Below, piece after piece: positions 26,646-34,914 of a stretch of DNA of 64,000 nt; the stretch's first letter is position 1, and every line of letters begins with the position of its first letter. Under the pieces are notes generated by a model, which was given only the letters and a program-made list of their open reading frames with translations, was not told where the DNA came from and ran no database searches. A program made the position numbers and the translations under genes. Source of the DNA: Pelomicrobium methylotrophicum (GTDB taxonomy: Bacteria > Pseudomonadota > Gammaproteobacteria > Burkholderiales > UBA6910); the NCBI RefSeq assembly GCF_008014345.1, contig NZ_VPFL01000003.1:1-64000 (forward strand). The letters are read 5' to 3'.

Positions 26646-27236
26646 TCAAAATTTATAGACAAGCCCCGCGCTAAGCAGGTCTACGTCGGAATCAGAATTG
26701 CCGACATCCTTGAAGCGCTCGAATTCCACCCGCATACCAAAATTCTTAGTGAAGTCGAACTTGGCGCCGACCCCGTACACCAGATCCGTTCCGCTATCGT
26801 CGTCGGAAACGGACACACCACCAACGACAACGGTAACATCCGCTTTGGTGTAAGCTAAGCCCGCCTTTGCGAAGACACCGAACTGTTCGTTAATGGGCAA
26901 AGCAGCCAAACCCGTGGCGAATAACCCCCAACCCTCGGCATCACCGGAGATCGGCGTACCGAGCGAAACGTCCGTCGCGGTAGCCTTGCCAAAGTCGACG
27001 TAACCGCCCTCAACGGCAAAATAGCGATTGAACTGATAACCGCCGAAGATCTTCCAACCGGTATCTTTATCGTCGCAAGTGCCGACGATTCCATCGCAAA
27101 CATCATTTATTTTCGACTGGCCAAGACTGGCGCCGATATATCCGCCACCGGCGGGCTGATCCGCTGCAATGGCGGGCGGAACAGCCGATACGAGTCCAAC
27201 TGCAGCAAGAGCTAAAACGCTTGACTTGAGCATCAT
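26646..27236 (-). CDS. Outer-membrane beta-barrel protein (OmpA-like/OmpW-like fold)
   Basis: A 196-residue exported protein. It has a signal peptide of about 25 residues ending IAADQ. Eight amphipathic strands follow (for example GYIGASLGQSKI, GWKIFGGYQFNRYFAVEGGY, FGVFAKAGLAYTK, DLVYGVGAKFDF, GMRVEFERF), and the C-terminus is AGLVYKF with the terminal Phe used for BAM insertion. Function unknown; small eight-stranded porin or adhesin. Base composition is clearly more AT-rich than its neighbours, suggesting transfer. ATG 27236 has AGGAGAAAA upstream. Confidence 0.85.
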   Translation of the reverse strand: MMLKSSVLALAAVGLVSAVPPAIAADQPAGGGYIGASLGQSKINDVCDGIVGTCDDKDTGWKIFGGYQFNRYFAVEGGYVDFGKATATDVSLGTPISGDAEGWGLFATGLAALPINEQFGVFAKAGLAYTKADVTVVVGGVSVSDDDSGTDLVYGVGAKFDFTKNFGMRVEFERFKDVGNSDSDVDLLSAGLVYKF

Positions 27237-27330
27237 TTTTCTCCTAGTTGTCAAGATAATGCCATAGGGATGGGTGCGAGCTGCTGCGCCCAGAGTGCCG
27301 ATAGCATCCGCACAAGCCTGAAATTTAAGT

Positions 27331-27365
27331 ACCGATAGTTACTTTGTTAATAACCGATAGTTACT
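27331..27365. repeat. Two 13-bp direct repeats upstream of the outer-membrane barrel gene
   Basis: ACCGATAGTTACT occurs at 27331-27343 and again at 27353-27365, a 22-bp period (two helical turns), in the 330-bp spacer between the barrel gene (minus) and gluQ (plus). The spacing suits two repressor or activator dimers on one DNA face. The rest of the spacer shows nothing further that I recognise. Confidence 0.65.
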
Positions 27366-27566
27366 CATCTTTTGAACTCATTCTTCGCCCCCCGGCTTCA
27401 TGGGTGCCTGAGTCGGGCAGAACGCCCGGCCAAAGGAAAGGAAGCGTCGATGGCGGCTCCGCCTCGCAAAAAACCGGTTCAGGTGACGCCTCATCGTTCC
27501 GGCGCTCCTTTGGGATGCGCCGACATGAAAAGCAGCAACGCGGTTCCAAGGCCAGGCTGAGTATAC

Positions 27567-28532
27567 TTGCTCACCCGGAACGCATCCTGTTCAGCCGCTG
27601 GCGCCGTGCCCTGTCTCCCCTCCCTCTACCGTGGCCGCTTTGCGCCCTCCCCCACCGGGCCGCTGCACTTCGGCTCGCTGGTGGCTGCAGTCGGCAGCTA
27701 CCTGGAAGCGAAGACCCGCGGAGGCGAGTGGCGGGTGCGCATGGAAGACTTGGACCGGCCGCGGGTGGCGCCGGGCGCGGCGGAGGCGATCCTGCGCGCG
27801 CTGGAAGCATTCGGCTTCGAGTGGGACGCAGAGGTGGTCTACCAGTCGCGCCGGCAAGACGCTTACCATGCAGCGCTCCATCTTCTCGAGGCGCGGGGCG
27901 CCCTGTACGCCTGCGCGTGCTCGCGTCGGGAAATCGCAGACTCGGCGCTGCGGGGCATCGAAGGTCCGGTCTACCCCGGCACCTGCCGCCGGGGCGTGGC
28001 CCGCAGCCGGCGCCCCCGGGCGCTTCGGGTACGCACCCACCCGGAGCCGGTGGCCTTCGACGACGCGATCCAGGGCTTTGTCGAGCAGCGGCTGGAGCGG
28101 GACGTGGGCGATTTCGTGGTCTACCGAGCCGACCACAGCTACGCCTATCAGTTGGCGGTGGTCGTGGACGACGCCCTGCAGGGCATTACCGACGTCGTGC
28201 GCGGCGCGGACCTGCTCGCCTCCACACCGCGGCAGATCCACTTGCAGCGGCTGCTCGGGCTGCCCACGCCGCGGTACGCGCACCTGCCCGTGGCGGTGAA
28301 CGCGGCGGGCGAGAAGCTTTCCAAGCAGACCCGCGCCGCGCCCGTGGACGCCACTCGGGGGCCTGCGCTATTGGTGGCGGCGCTGGCTTTCCTGGGCCAG
28401 TGTCCCCCCGCGGCGCTCGCGCGGGCGGATGTGGGAACGGTATGGCAATGGGCCCGCAGCCATTGGCGCCTGGAGCGGGTGCCGCGGAAGCCGGCGGCAC
28501 CCGCCTACATGGGGACCGGCTCGCCGTTGTGA
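27567..28532 (+). CDS. gluQ: Glutamyl-Q tRNA(Asp) synthetase
   Basis: Attaches glutamate to the queuosine base of tRNA(Asp). The 321-residue protein resembles the GluRS catalytic half without an anticodon domain: YRGRFAPSPTGPLHFGSL (HIGH-like), zinc ligands CAC and a later YPGTC, and the KMSKS-like loop KLSKQTR near 254. The start is uncertain: TTG 27567 gives the full frame, while GTG 27606 gives 308 residues beginning nearer the conserved core; neither has a strong ribosome site. The 3' end overlaps the convergent amidotransferase gene by 28 bp. Confidence 0.92.
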   Translation: MLTRNASCSAAGAVPCLPSLYRGRFAPSPTGPLHFGSLVAAVGSYLEAKTRGGEWRVRMEDLDRPRVAPGAAEAILRALEAFGFEWDAEVVYQSRRQDAYHAALHLLEARGALYACACSRREIADSALRGIEGPVYPGTCRRGVARSRRPRALRVRTHPEPVAFDDAIQGFVEQRLERDVGDFVVYRADHSYAYQLAVVVDDALQGITDVVRGADLLASTPRQIHLQRLLGLPTPRYAHLPVAVNAAGEKLSKQTRAAPVDATRGPALLVAALAFLGQCPPAALARADVGTVWQWARSHWRLERVPRKPAAPAYMGTGSPL

Positions 28533-29275
28533 AACACCTTGAGCTCCCCCGGCCGAAAGGTTGTCCAGACCTCGTTGTCGGTGAGCGGCCGGGTGGCGAT
28601 GACCGACACCCGATCGTCGGGGCCGGCCAGGGCGCTGAAATCGACGGTCACGTCTTCGTCCACCAAGTGGGCTTCGCCGAAGGGTGCCTTACGCACGATG
28701 TAGGCCAGGTGGTCCGAGCAATGGGCGAAGAGGTAATCGCCGTTGGAGAGCAAAAAGTTGAACACCCCGAACTCGGACACTTCACGGGCAGCGTCTTGAA
28801 GCGCCTCGTAGAGGTCGGAGAGCTCCGGCTGCCCCCGGGGAAAGAGCCGCCGCAGGTTTTCCAGCACCCAGCAGAACGCCATCTCCGAGTCGGTCTGGCC
28901 CACGGGGCGATAACGGCCTTCCAGCCTAGGCTCGAACGCCTCAAGGGTGCCGTTATGGGCGAACACCCAGTAGCGGCCCCACAGTTCGCGCATGAACGGA
29001 TGGGTATTCACCAGCGCCACCGGACCGCGGGTCGCCCGGCGGATGTGGGCAATGACGTTGAGCGAGTGGATCGGATATTTCCGGACGAAATCGGCAATAG
29101 GCGATTCGATGGTGGCGCGGGAGTCGATGAACAGCCGCACGCCTGGGCCTTCGAAAAACGCCACCCCCCAGCCGTCCCGGTGATGGTCGGTGCGACCGCC
29201 GCGATGGTGAAAGCCTTCGAACGAGAAACAGATATCGGTGGGGACATTGGCGTTCATCCCCAGCAATTGGCACAT
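28505..29275 (-). CDS. Class II glutamine amidotransferase, YafJ-like
   Basis: A 256-residue Ntn-hydrolase. After Met removal, Cys2 (MCQLLGMNAN) is the nucleophile. The domain contains HRGGRTDHHRDGWGVAFF, AHIRRATRG and the oxyanion/substrate block FAHNGTL, with GQTDSE at about 125. These are glutaminase-domain features of the YafJ group, with no synthase domain attached. The partner acceptor reaction is unknown. The full-length protein matches E. coli YafJ (255 residues). Confidence 0.9.
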   Translation of the reverse strand: MCQLLGMNANVPTDICFSFEGFHHRGGRTDHHRDGWGVAFFEGPGVRLFIDSRATIESPIADFVRKYPIHSLNVIAHIRRATRGPVALVNTHPFMRELWGRYWVFAHNGTLEAFEPRLEGRYRPVGQTDSEMAFCWVLENLRRLFPRGQPELSDLYEALQDAAREVSEFGVFNFLLSNGDYLFAHCSDHLAYIVRKAPFGEAHLVDEDVTVDFSALAGPDDRVSVIATRPLTDNEVWTTFRPGELKVFHNGEPVPM

Positions 29276-29349
29276 GGGCGATCCCTTTAACGCGCCGCGC
29301 CGCCCCTTCTGCCGCAGGCCGGCCTCAACGGAAGTTTATAATCGTATCG

Positions 29350-30015
29350 ATGTCGAACAAAACGTTCACCCTCGACGAGCGGCTCTACGACTATCTCCTG
29401 GCCGTCTCCCTGCGCGAGCCCCCCATCCTCGCTGAGCTGCGCCGCGAGACACGAGCCGACCCCTTGGCGCGCATGCAAATCGCACCCGAGCAGGGGCAGT
29501 TTATGGCGCTGCTGGCCAAGCTCACGGGCGCGAAGCGCTACCTGGAGATCGGCGTCTACACCGGCTATAGCAGCCTGTGGATGGCCCTGGCGCTCCCCGA
29601 AGACGGCAGCATCGTGGCCTGCGATGTGAGCGAGGAATGGACGAGCGTCGCCCGCCGCTACTGGGAGCGCGCCGGCGTCGGCCACAAGATCGAGCTGCGT
29701 CTTGCCCCAGCCCTCGTCACGCTCGACGAGTTGATAGCCGCCGGCGAGGCCGAGCGTTTCGATCTCGCGTTCATCGATGCCGACAAGGAGAACTACTGGG
29801 CCTACTTTGAACGGTGCCTCGAGCTCGTGCGCCCCGGCGGACTGATCGCAATCGACAATACCCTCTGGAGTGGCAAAGTCGCCGATCCGGATGACCATGA
29901 GCCCACCACGGAAGCGGTGCGCGCCTTCAACCGCCGTCTATGGGGGGAGGGCCGGGTGGAGCTTTCGCTCGTGCCGATCGGCGACGGCCTGACCCTGGCG
30001 CTCAAGAAGCCGTAG
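29350..30015 (+). CDS. O-methyltransferase, class I SAM-dependent (caffeoyl-CoA OMT-like)
   Basis: A 221-residue methyltransferase of the cation-dependent COMT/caffeoyl-CoA group. The SAM site is LEIGVYTGYSSLWMALALP near residues 65-83, followed by ACDVSEEW. The metal site lies in FDLAFIDADKENY and the DNTLWSGKVAD block near 170. The substrate in bacteria is usually an unidentified catechol-like compound. Monocistronic, facing the same direction as bph. Confidence 0.9.
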   Translation: MSNKTFTLDERLYDYLLAVSLREPPILAELRRETRADPLARMQIAPEQGQFMALLAKLTGAKRYLEIGVYTGYSSLWMALALPEDGSIVACDVSEEWTSVARRYWERAGVGHKIELRLAPALVTLDELIAAGEAERFDLAFIDADKENYWAYFERCLELVRPGGLIAIDNTLWSGKVADPDDHEPTTEAVRAFNRRLWGEGRVELSLVPIGDGLTLALKKP

Positions 30016-30411
30016 CCCCCTTCTCCTCCCTTCCGGGCCACGGCAAGTCTCGGGCATCCCTGCCAGAAAAATGTCATCTCATTGAATTATTTGAATTTAC
30101 CGTCCAAAGGGGACCCTGTCCGCGGCGATAGCGCCTAAACCCATGATTGTTGGCTATTTCGATTTTTGACATCCCACCAGGGTCGTTGGAAGGGAGGTCT
30201 CCCGCCCTCGAAAATACTGACCTAGCAAATATCATACCATATAATAAGTATTTGTTAAATGGCGCTTTTCGAGTTAGTTCCGCGCCAGGGTCAAAAATTC
30301 CCCGAGTCGAGGGGGTGGGGGGCTGGTAAAATATCGCCATCGTCTGACCGGTCACACGGTCTCCCGTTCGGGGGACCGCCGGGAAGACCCCCCAGACTTC
30401 CGGAGTAGTCC
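30016..30411. other. Intergenic spacer between the O-methyltransferase and bph
   Basis: 396 bases with an AT-rich middle (30,070-30,260). I see no conserved reading frame, tRNA or insertion element. The only clear structure is the hairpin at 30357-30378 close to the bph start. Confidence 0.6.
30357..30378 (+). promoter_or_regulatory. Hairpin in the bph 5' leader
   Basis: CGGTCTCCC and GGGGGACCG form a 9-bp stem (one G-U pair) closed by GTTC, ending 33 bases before the bph ATG. No U-run follows, so it is not a terminator; it may affect mRNA stability or translation. Confidence 0.45.
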
Positions 30412-31041
30412 ATGACCACGATCGCTGTCGTCAAAAAAAATGGCTATGCCGCCATTGCCGCCGATACCCTGACCACGTTCGGGAGCACCCGGCTTGCGGC
30501 GCACTACGATGCCTCCCACGACAAGATCCTCAAGTATGGGGATTCGTACATCGGCATCTGCGGCAGCGCGGCTCACCACCTTGTTCTGGAGAGCGTCTTC
30601 CGCGGGACGCCGAACTTGAAGCTGCACAGCAAGAGCGAAATTTTCGAGTCGTTCCGACGCATTCATCCGATCCTGAAAGAGGAACACTTCCTCAACCCCA
30701 ACGAGGACGAGGACGACCCGTACGAATCGAGCCAGATCACCGCGCTGATTGCCAACCCCTCGGGCATCTACGCGGTGTACTCGATGCGGGAAGTCTTCGA
30801 GTACCACAAGTTCTGGGCCATTGGATCGGGCAACGAGTACGCGCTCGGGGCCATGCATCAGGCCTACAACCGCTTCGACAACCCGGCCGACATCGCCCGG
30901 GTAGGCGTAGAAGCGGGCGCGGAGTTCGACAAGAGTTCGGCGCTGCCGTTGACGCTCTACACGGTCAAGCTCAGGAACGAAGCCGACAAACAGTGGAAGC
31001 TGTTCCAGCATCCGGCCCTGGAAACGCTGAAGACGGCTTGA
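30412..31041 (+). CDS. Betaproteobacterial proteasome homologue (BPH), self-compartmentalising Ntn hydrolase
   Basis: A 209-residue proteasome-beta/HslV-like protein. After removal of Met the N-terminus is TTIAVVKKNGYAAIAADTLT. Thr1 is the expected nucleophile and Asp17 matches HslV Asp17. DKILKYGDSYIGICGSA supplies the region of HslV Lys33 and the conserved Gly block, though with about four extra residues before the Lys. Known BPH proteins form double heptameric rings, lack a dedicated ATPase and are found mainly in Betaproteobacteria. No hslU, mpa or clpX gene lies nearby. The gene is alone, with a leader hairpin before it and a strong terminator after it. It could be confused with HslV, but it lacks HslV downstream motifs. 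Confidence 0.85.
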   Translation: MTTIAVVKKNGYAAIAADTLTTFGSTRLAAHYDASHDKILKYGDSYIGICGSAAHHLVLESVFRGTPNLKLHSKSEIFESFRRIHPILKEEHFLNPNEDEDDPYESSQITALIANPSGIYAVYSMREVFEYHKFWAIGSGNEYALGAMHQAYNRFDNPADIARVGVEAGAEFDKSSALPLTLYTVKLRNEADKQWKLFQHPALETLKTA

Positions 31042-31116
31042 CTCACGGGTTCACCGGCACCTGGCGAAAAGCCTCCCCCAGCCTCAACCTCCCTGGGGGC
31101 GCGTGCCGACCCACCT

Positions 31117-31154
31117 GCGGGGACGAGATTAACCTCTCGTCCCCGCTTTTTCTT
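31117..31154 (+). terminator. Rho-independent terminator after bph
   Basis: GCGGGGACGAGA and TCTCGTCCCCGC form a perfect 12-bp stem around TTAACC, followed by TTTTTCTT. It ends the bph transcript 76-113 bases after the stop codon. Confidence 0.92.
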
Positions 31155-31192
31155 GAGCATCGCCGGCATCCCGCCGGGCTCGACCGCCGGGC

Positions 31193-31828
31193 GTGAGGGA
31201 CGAAAATCGGCCTCAGGTCGTGCTGGTCCACGGCCTGTACATGGCCGGGTGGTTGCTCACGCCCTTGGGCCGTCGGCTCGAGCGCTGCGGGTTTCGCGCG
31301 ATCCCCTTCACCTACCACGACCTGCGCTGGCCCCTGTCGCGTAACGCCGAGCTGCTCGTGCACTTCGTAGAGGGGTTGCCGGGCCCGCTCCACTTCGTCG
31401 CCCACAGCCTGGGAGGGCTGGTGGTGATCGAGGCGCTGCGCCATCTGCCGCCGGCGCGCGTCAGCCGCGTGGTGCTCATGGGGACCCCCTATCAGGGATG
31501 CCGGGTGGCCGAGCAGCTCGCGCACTTTGCTGTCACGCGATGGATGCTGGGGCGTTCGGTTCGCGAAGGGCTGCTCTCGGCGCGCCCGCGCTGGAACGGC
31601 GCGGGCAAGCTGGGCGTCATCGCCGGCGACCGGCCGATGGGGCTGGGCATGATCTTCGGCCGCCCTCCCCGCCCCCACGATGGCACGGTGGGCGTCGAGG
31701 AAACGCATATCCCCGATGCCGCCGACTCTATCGTGCTCCACGTCACCCATAGCGAGATGCTGGTCTCGGCCGAAGTCGCACGCCAGGTGTGCGCTTTCCT
31801 GCGGCATGGCCGTTTTGCCCCCATCTGA
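31193..31828 (+). CDS. Alpha/beta hydrolase, lipase-like
   Basis: A 211-residue serine hydrolase of the PGAP1/lipase type. The oxyanion block is VLVHGLYMAGW, the nucleophile elbow is AHSLGGLVVIEAL (Ser near residue 66), and a late His (VTHSEML) completes the triad. It starts at GTG 31193 (VRDENRPQVVLVHG). There is no signal peptide, so it is cytoplasmic. The substrate is unknown. It follows the bph terminator, so it must have its own promoter. Confidence 0.82.
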   Translation: MRDENRPQVVLVHGLYMAGWLLTPLGRRLERCGFRAIPFTYHDLRWPLSRNAELLVHFVEGLPGPLHFVAHSLGGLVVIEALRHLPPARVSRVVLMGTPYQGCRVAEQLAHFAVTRWMLGRSVREGLLSARPRWNGAGKLGVIAGDRPMGLGMIFGRPPRPHDGTVGVEETHIPDAADSIVLHVTHSEMLVSAEVARQVCAFLRHGRFAPI

Positions 31829-31935
31829 GCCGTTGTAGGTCGGATCCTGGAAGCGTAGGATGAGCTTGCAGCACTCACACCAAACCGCGGGGAGGACAGG
31901 GCGGGCATTGATCCTGGAACTGAAGGAGGCCTGCG

Positions 31936-32091
31936 ATGTGCTACGAAGACTGGTTCGAATGGGAGAAGGCCAAGGAACGAGAAGCCCTGAAGGAGACCCG
32001 CCAGGACATGCAGCGTCTGAAAGAGCAGGCGCCGGCGAAGCAGACGCCCAGTCAAGAGACTGAAAAAGCCACGCCCGAGACTGTCCTTTAA
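31936..32091 (+). CDS. Small charged protein (51 residues), unknown function
   Basis: A short gene with a perfect AGGAGG 7 bases before its ATG. The product starts MCYEDWFEWEKAKEREALKE and continues with charged helix, then a Thr/Pro/Gln-rich tail ending PETVL. About 12 bases after the stop lies a 13-bp-stem hairpin terminator. Ribosome site, helix and terminator together support a real gene. The MCYE start is one I associate with small betaproteobacterial proteins of unknown role. Confidence 0.7.
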   Translation: MCYEDWFEWEKAKEREALKETRQDMQRLKEQAPAKQTPSQETEKATPETVL

Positions 32092-32100
32092 GTCGGACGC

Positions 32101-32130
32101 GAGAAACCCCGCCTGCAGGCGGGGTTTCTC
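32101..32130 (+). terminator. Hairpin terminator after the 51-residue gene
   Basis: GAGAAACCCCGCC and GGCGGGGTTTCTC form a perfect 13-bp stem with loop TGCA. The A/T pairs at the base of the stem make it usable from either side. Confidence 0.8.
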
Positions 32131-32284
32131 ATGCGGTGGGCGAGACGGCACGCCCCACCGGGCGGAGTCTCTGCCAGGATGGACCCCGGGGGTGGGGAGG
32201 GGAATGGCCTCTTCATCCTGCCAACCGAAGGCCCGGATCCCGCGGCCGGCGCTCGCCCCATTCGCGGGGGCCGCGATTCTCCCC

Positions 32285-33421
32285 TCATGCCAGCGCCTGC
32301 TCCAGGTCGGCGATGAGGTCTTCCTTGGCCTCGATGCCCACCGACAGGCGCAGCAAGTGGTCGTCGATGCCAGCCGCCTGCCGGTATTCAGGCGGCATAG
32401 CCGCATGGCTCATGGTGGCCGGGTGGCCGATCAGGGATTCCACACCTCCCAGGGATTCCGCCAGGGCGAAAACGCGGGCCCGCTGCAGTACCTTCCGGGC
32501 CTCGGCCAGCCCTCCCCGCACGGTGAAGGACACCATGCCGCCGAACCCTCGCTGCTGTCGCCTCGCTAAGGCATGGCCAGGATGGCTTTCCAGCCCCGGA
32601 TAGTGAACGTGCTCCACTTGGGGATGCCGCGCCAGAAATTCCGCTACGGCGCGGGCGTTCGCTTCATGGGCGGCCATGCGCAGATGCAGAGTCTTCATCC
32701 CCCGCAGCACCAGCCACGCATCGAAAGGTGCCTGCACCGCACCGCCCGCCTTGGCCGCGAACTGGATCGCCCGGTGGAGCTCCTCGGTGCGGGCGACCAC
32801 CGCCCCACCCACCACGTCGGCATGGCCGTTCAGATACTTGGTGGTGGAATGCACGACCAAGTCCACGCCGAAATCCATGGGCCGCTGCAGGAGGGGCGAA
32901 AGGAAAGTGTTGTCGGCGATCACGATCAAGCCCCGGGCGTGGGCGAAAGCCGTGAGCTCCGCCAGGTCCGTGACCCGGAGCAACGGGTTGGACGGCGTCT
33001 CCACCCAAACCGCTCGGGTCGTGGGCTTGACCGCTTGTTCCCGGGCGTTCGCGTCGGTGAGGTCCAGGAACGTGACCTCCAATTTCCCCTGGCGCTGGAG
33101 GTGATGGAGCAGGCGGTAAGTGCCGCCGTAGCAGTCCCGGGTGCAGAGAAGGTGGGCGCCGGCCTCGAACACCGCCAAGGCGATGGAAATGGCCGCCATG
33201 CCGCTGGCCGCCGCCACGGCGCCGGCACCCCCTTCCAGCTCCGCCAGCAGCGCCTCCAAGGCATGACGGGTGGGGTTGCCGAGCCGGGTGTATTCGTAGC
33301 CGCTCGTCGCGCCCACATCCTCGAAGCGGAACGTGGACGTCTGGTAGATGGGTGGGGTGATGCTGCGGTACGCGCGGTCGATGTCCTGGCCGGCGTGCAC
33401 CAGGCGGGTCACAGGGTCCAT
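32285..33421 (-). CDS. Trans-sulfuration PLP enzyme (cystathionine gamma-synthase/lyase-like)
   Basis: A 378-residue Cys/Met-metabolism PLP enzyme. The cofactor Lys is in VHSTTKYLNGH near residue 197. Other landmarks are YTRLGNPTRHALE, the phosphate-binding AAASGMAAIS, VWVETPSNPLLRV and the C-terminal SLGGVESLIGHPATMSH. Such enzymes join or split cystathionine, or sulfhydrylate homoserine esters; sequence alone does not decide between MetB, MetC and MGL roles. It is followed 34 bp before by nothing on its strand, so it is probably monocistronic or behind the CinA-like gene. Confidence 0.9.
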   Translation of the reverse strand: MDPVTRLVHAGQDIDRAYRSITPPIYQTSTFRFEDVGATSGYEYTRLGNPTRHALEALLAELEGGAGAVAAASGMAAISIALAVFEAGAHLLCTRDCYGGTYRLLHHLQRQGKLEVTFLDLTDANAREQAVKPTTRAVWVETPSNPLLRVTDLAELTAFAHARGLIVIADNTFLSPLLQRPMDFGVDLVVHSTTKYLNGHADVVGGAVVARTEELHRAIQFAAKAGGAVQAPFDAWLVLRGMKTLHLRMAAHEANARAVAEFLARHPQVEHVHYPGLESHPGHALARRQQRGFGGMVSFTVRGGLAEARKVLQRARVFALAESLGGVESLIGHPATMSHAAMPPEYRQAAGIDDHLLRLSVGIEAKEDLIADLEQALA

Positions 33422-33455
33422 GGCGTTTCCTTAAACGGCATTCTACCTGCGGGCG

Positions 33456-34250
33456 TCACGGCGCGTTCTTCCAGCGGAAGCCCAGAGCGTCCACGCCCCG
33501 GCGCAGGGCCTCGATGGCCTGGGCGACCTCCTCCGCGGGGCCGCGCACGCCCAGCTCCACCCGCTGCCCCTCGGGCGTGAAGCTGGGAAGGCTGTAGACC
33601 TTGACCCGGGGGTACTTCGCGCCCACCTCCTGCATGAGGTCGATGAGCCGGCTTTCTGGTACGTCATCGACAAGAAGCGACCCATCGGCCTGGGGCTCGG
33701 GGTGGAACAGGTGTCGGTATTTGGTGTCCAGCACCCATTCCATCATCGGCCAGGCCATTTCCGGGAAGCCGGGCAGAAAGTAGTGGTGGCGTAGGCTGAA
33801 GCCGGGAATGCGGTTGAAGGGGTTCGGCACGATCTCCGCCCCCGCGGGTAAATCGGCCATGAGCACCCGCTTCGGATACGCCTCGTCGCCGAATTTCTCC
33901 AAGAGGATGGCGAGGGCTTCCGGATGCCGGACCAGGGGCACCCCGGCGGCGGCGGCCGCGCACTGGCGGGTGACATCGTCTGGGGTGGCGCCGATGCCGC
34001 CGAAGCTGAAGACGATATCGTTCGTGGCGAAGGAAGCTTTGAGCGTGCAGGTGAGGCGCTCGGGGTCGTCCCCCACATAATGACACCAGGCCAGCGCTAG
34101 GCCCCGGGCGGCCAGCACCTCGATCAGTCTGGCCATATGCCTGTCCCGGCGCTTACCGCGGAGAATTTCGTCCCCGATAATCAGGGCGCCAAACCCATGG
34201 GCGGCATCCGATACAGTGCCATGGGACTCGTTTTGCATTGCAATACACAT
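33456..34250 (-). CDS. Molybdopterin-binding domain protein, CinA/MoaB-like
   Basis: A 264-residue protein with a MoaB/Mog domain: ALIIGDEILRGKRRDRHM is the conserved start, FSFGGIGATPDDVT carries the GGxG..DD ligand-binding block, and a late PNPFNRIPGFSL follows. This matches the N-terminal domain of CinA (ADP-ribose/NMN-linked) without the deamidase half. It starts at 34250 or at the in-frame ATG 34238; neither has a clear ribosome site. It sits 34 bp upstream of the trans-sulfuration gene on the same strand. The exact role is unknown. Confidence 0.82.
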   Translation of the reverse strand: MCIAMQNESHGTVSDAAHGFGALIIGDEILRGKRRDRHMARLIEVLAARGLALAWCHYVGDDPERLTCTLKASFATNDIVFSFGGIGATPDDVTRQCAAAAAGVPLVRHPEALAILLEKFGDEAYPKRVLMADLPAGAEIVPNPFNRIPGFSLRHHYFLPGFPEMAWPMMEWVLDTKYRHLFHPEPQADGSLLVDDVPESRLIDLMQEVGAKYPRVKVYSLPSFTPEGQRVELGVRGPAEEVAQAIEALRRGVDALGFRWKNAP

Positions 34251-34404
34251 GACTTTGGTTCGCTCGTCAGCGATTACTTACTTACAATTCTATATTGATT
34301 CAAAAAAGAATTTTCATGAAGCAGCGAATCCTACCGGACTAGACATTTTGCTGCGATGCAGTATAATGAGTGTAAGCGTTTTTATCGTCCTGGAGGATTT
34401 CGTC

Positions 34405-34725
34405 ATGATCACCGCATTGTTCGGTATCGGGCAACTGGTCGCCCTGGCGGCGATCATCTACGGCGCCCTGCTCACCCTGAGAAACCGCCCCCACTTCTGG
34501 GAACGGGTGGGTCGCGCCTTGCATCGCGTGGAGGTCTTCCTGCACCTCTTCGACCAGGCGGTGCGGCTGGGGGAGCTGGCTCGCCGGGATCCCTACACGG
34601 CAGCCCGCGTGGCTCGCGAGCAATTCTTCACGGAAATCGGCCCGAACAATCCTAGCGCCCAAGCCCAGGTCAAACCGCCCACCCCGCGCCGGACAGGCGT
34701 CGCCGGCATCGGCCAGGCCGCCTGA
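34405..34725 (+). CDS. Small membrane-anchored protein of unknown function
   Basis: A 106-residue protein with one N-terminal membrane helix (LFGIGQLVALAAIIYGALL), an amphipathic helical middle (FWERVGRALHRVEVFLHLF) and a Pro/Ala-rich tail. GGAGG lies 8 bases before ATG 34405. A longer frame back to 34216 overlaps the divergent CinA-like gene and lacks a ribosome site. No family recognised. Confidence 0.6.
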   Translation: MITALFGIGQLVALAAIIYGALLTLRNRPHFWERVGRALHRVEVFLHLFDQAVRLGELARRDPYTAARVAREQFFTEIGPNNPSAQAQVKPPTPRRTGVAGIGQAA

Positions 34726-34859
34726 CGCAGCGCGGGCGCCTGCCCGGCGCTGGGCTTCAGCGGCTCAAGAGGTCATGGGTCGTCCGCGCTCTGCGCTCGG
34801 GCGTGCGCGAAACCGCGCCGTCAGCACGGTCGGAAAAGGCGGAGAAAGGCTTTTTTACT

Positions 34860-34882
34860 CCGCACGCCGTGTGCGGTTTATT
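34860..34882 (+). terminator. Possible terminator after the small membrane protein
   Basis: CCGCAC and GTGCGG pair around GCCGT, followed by TTTATT. The stem is short, so this is tentative. Confidence 0.35.
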
Positions 34883-34914
34883 GAGCCACCAAGGACACGC
34901 CTCACGGAACAACC

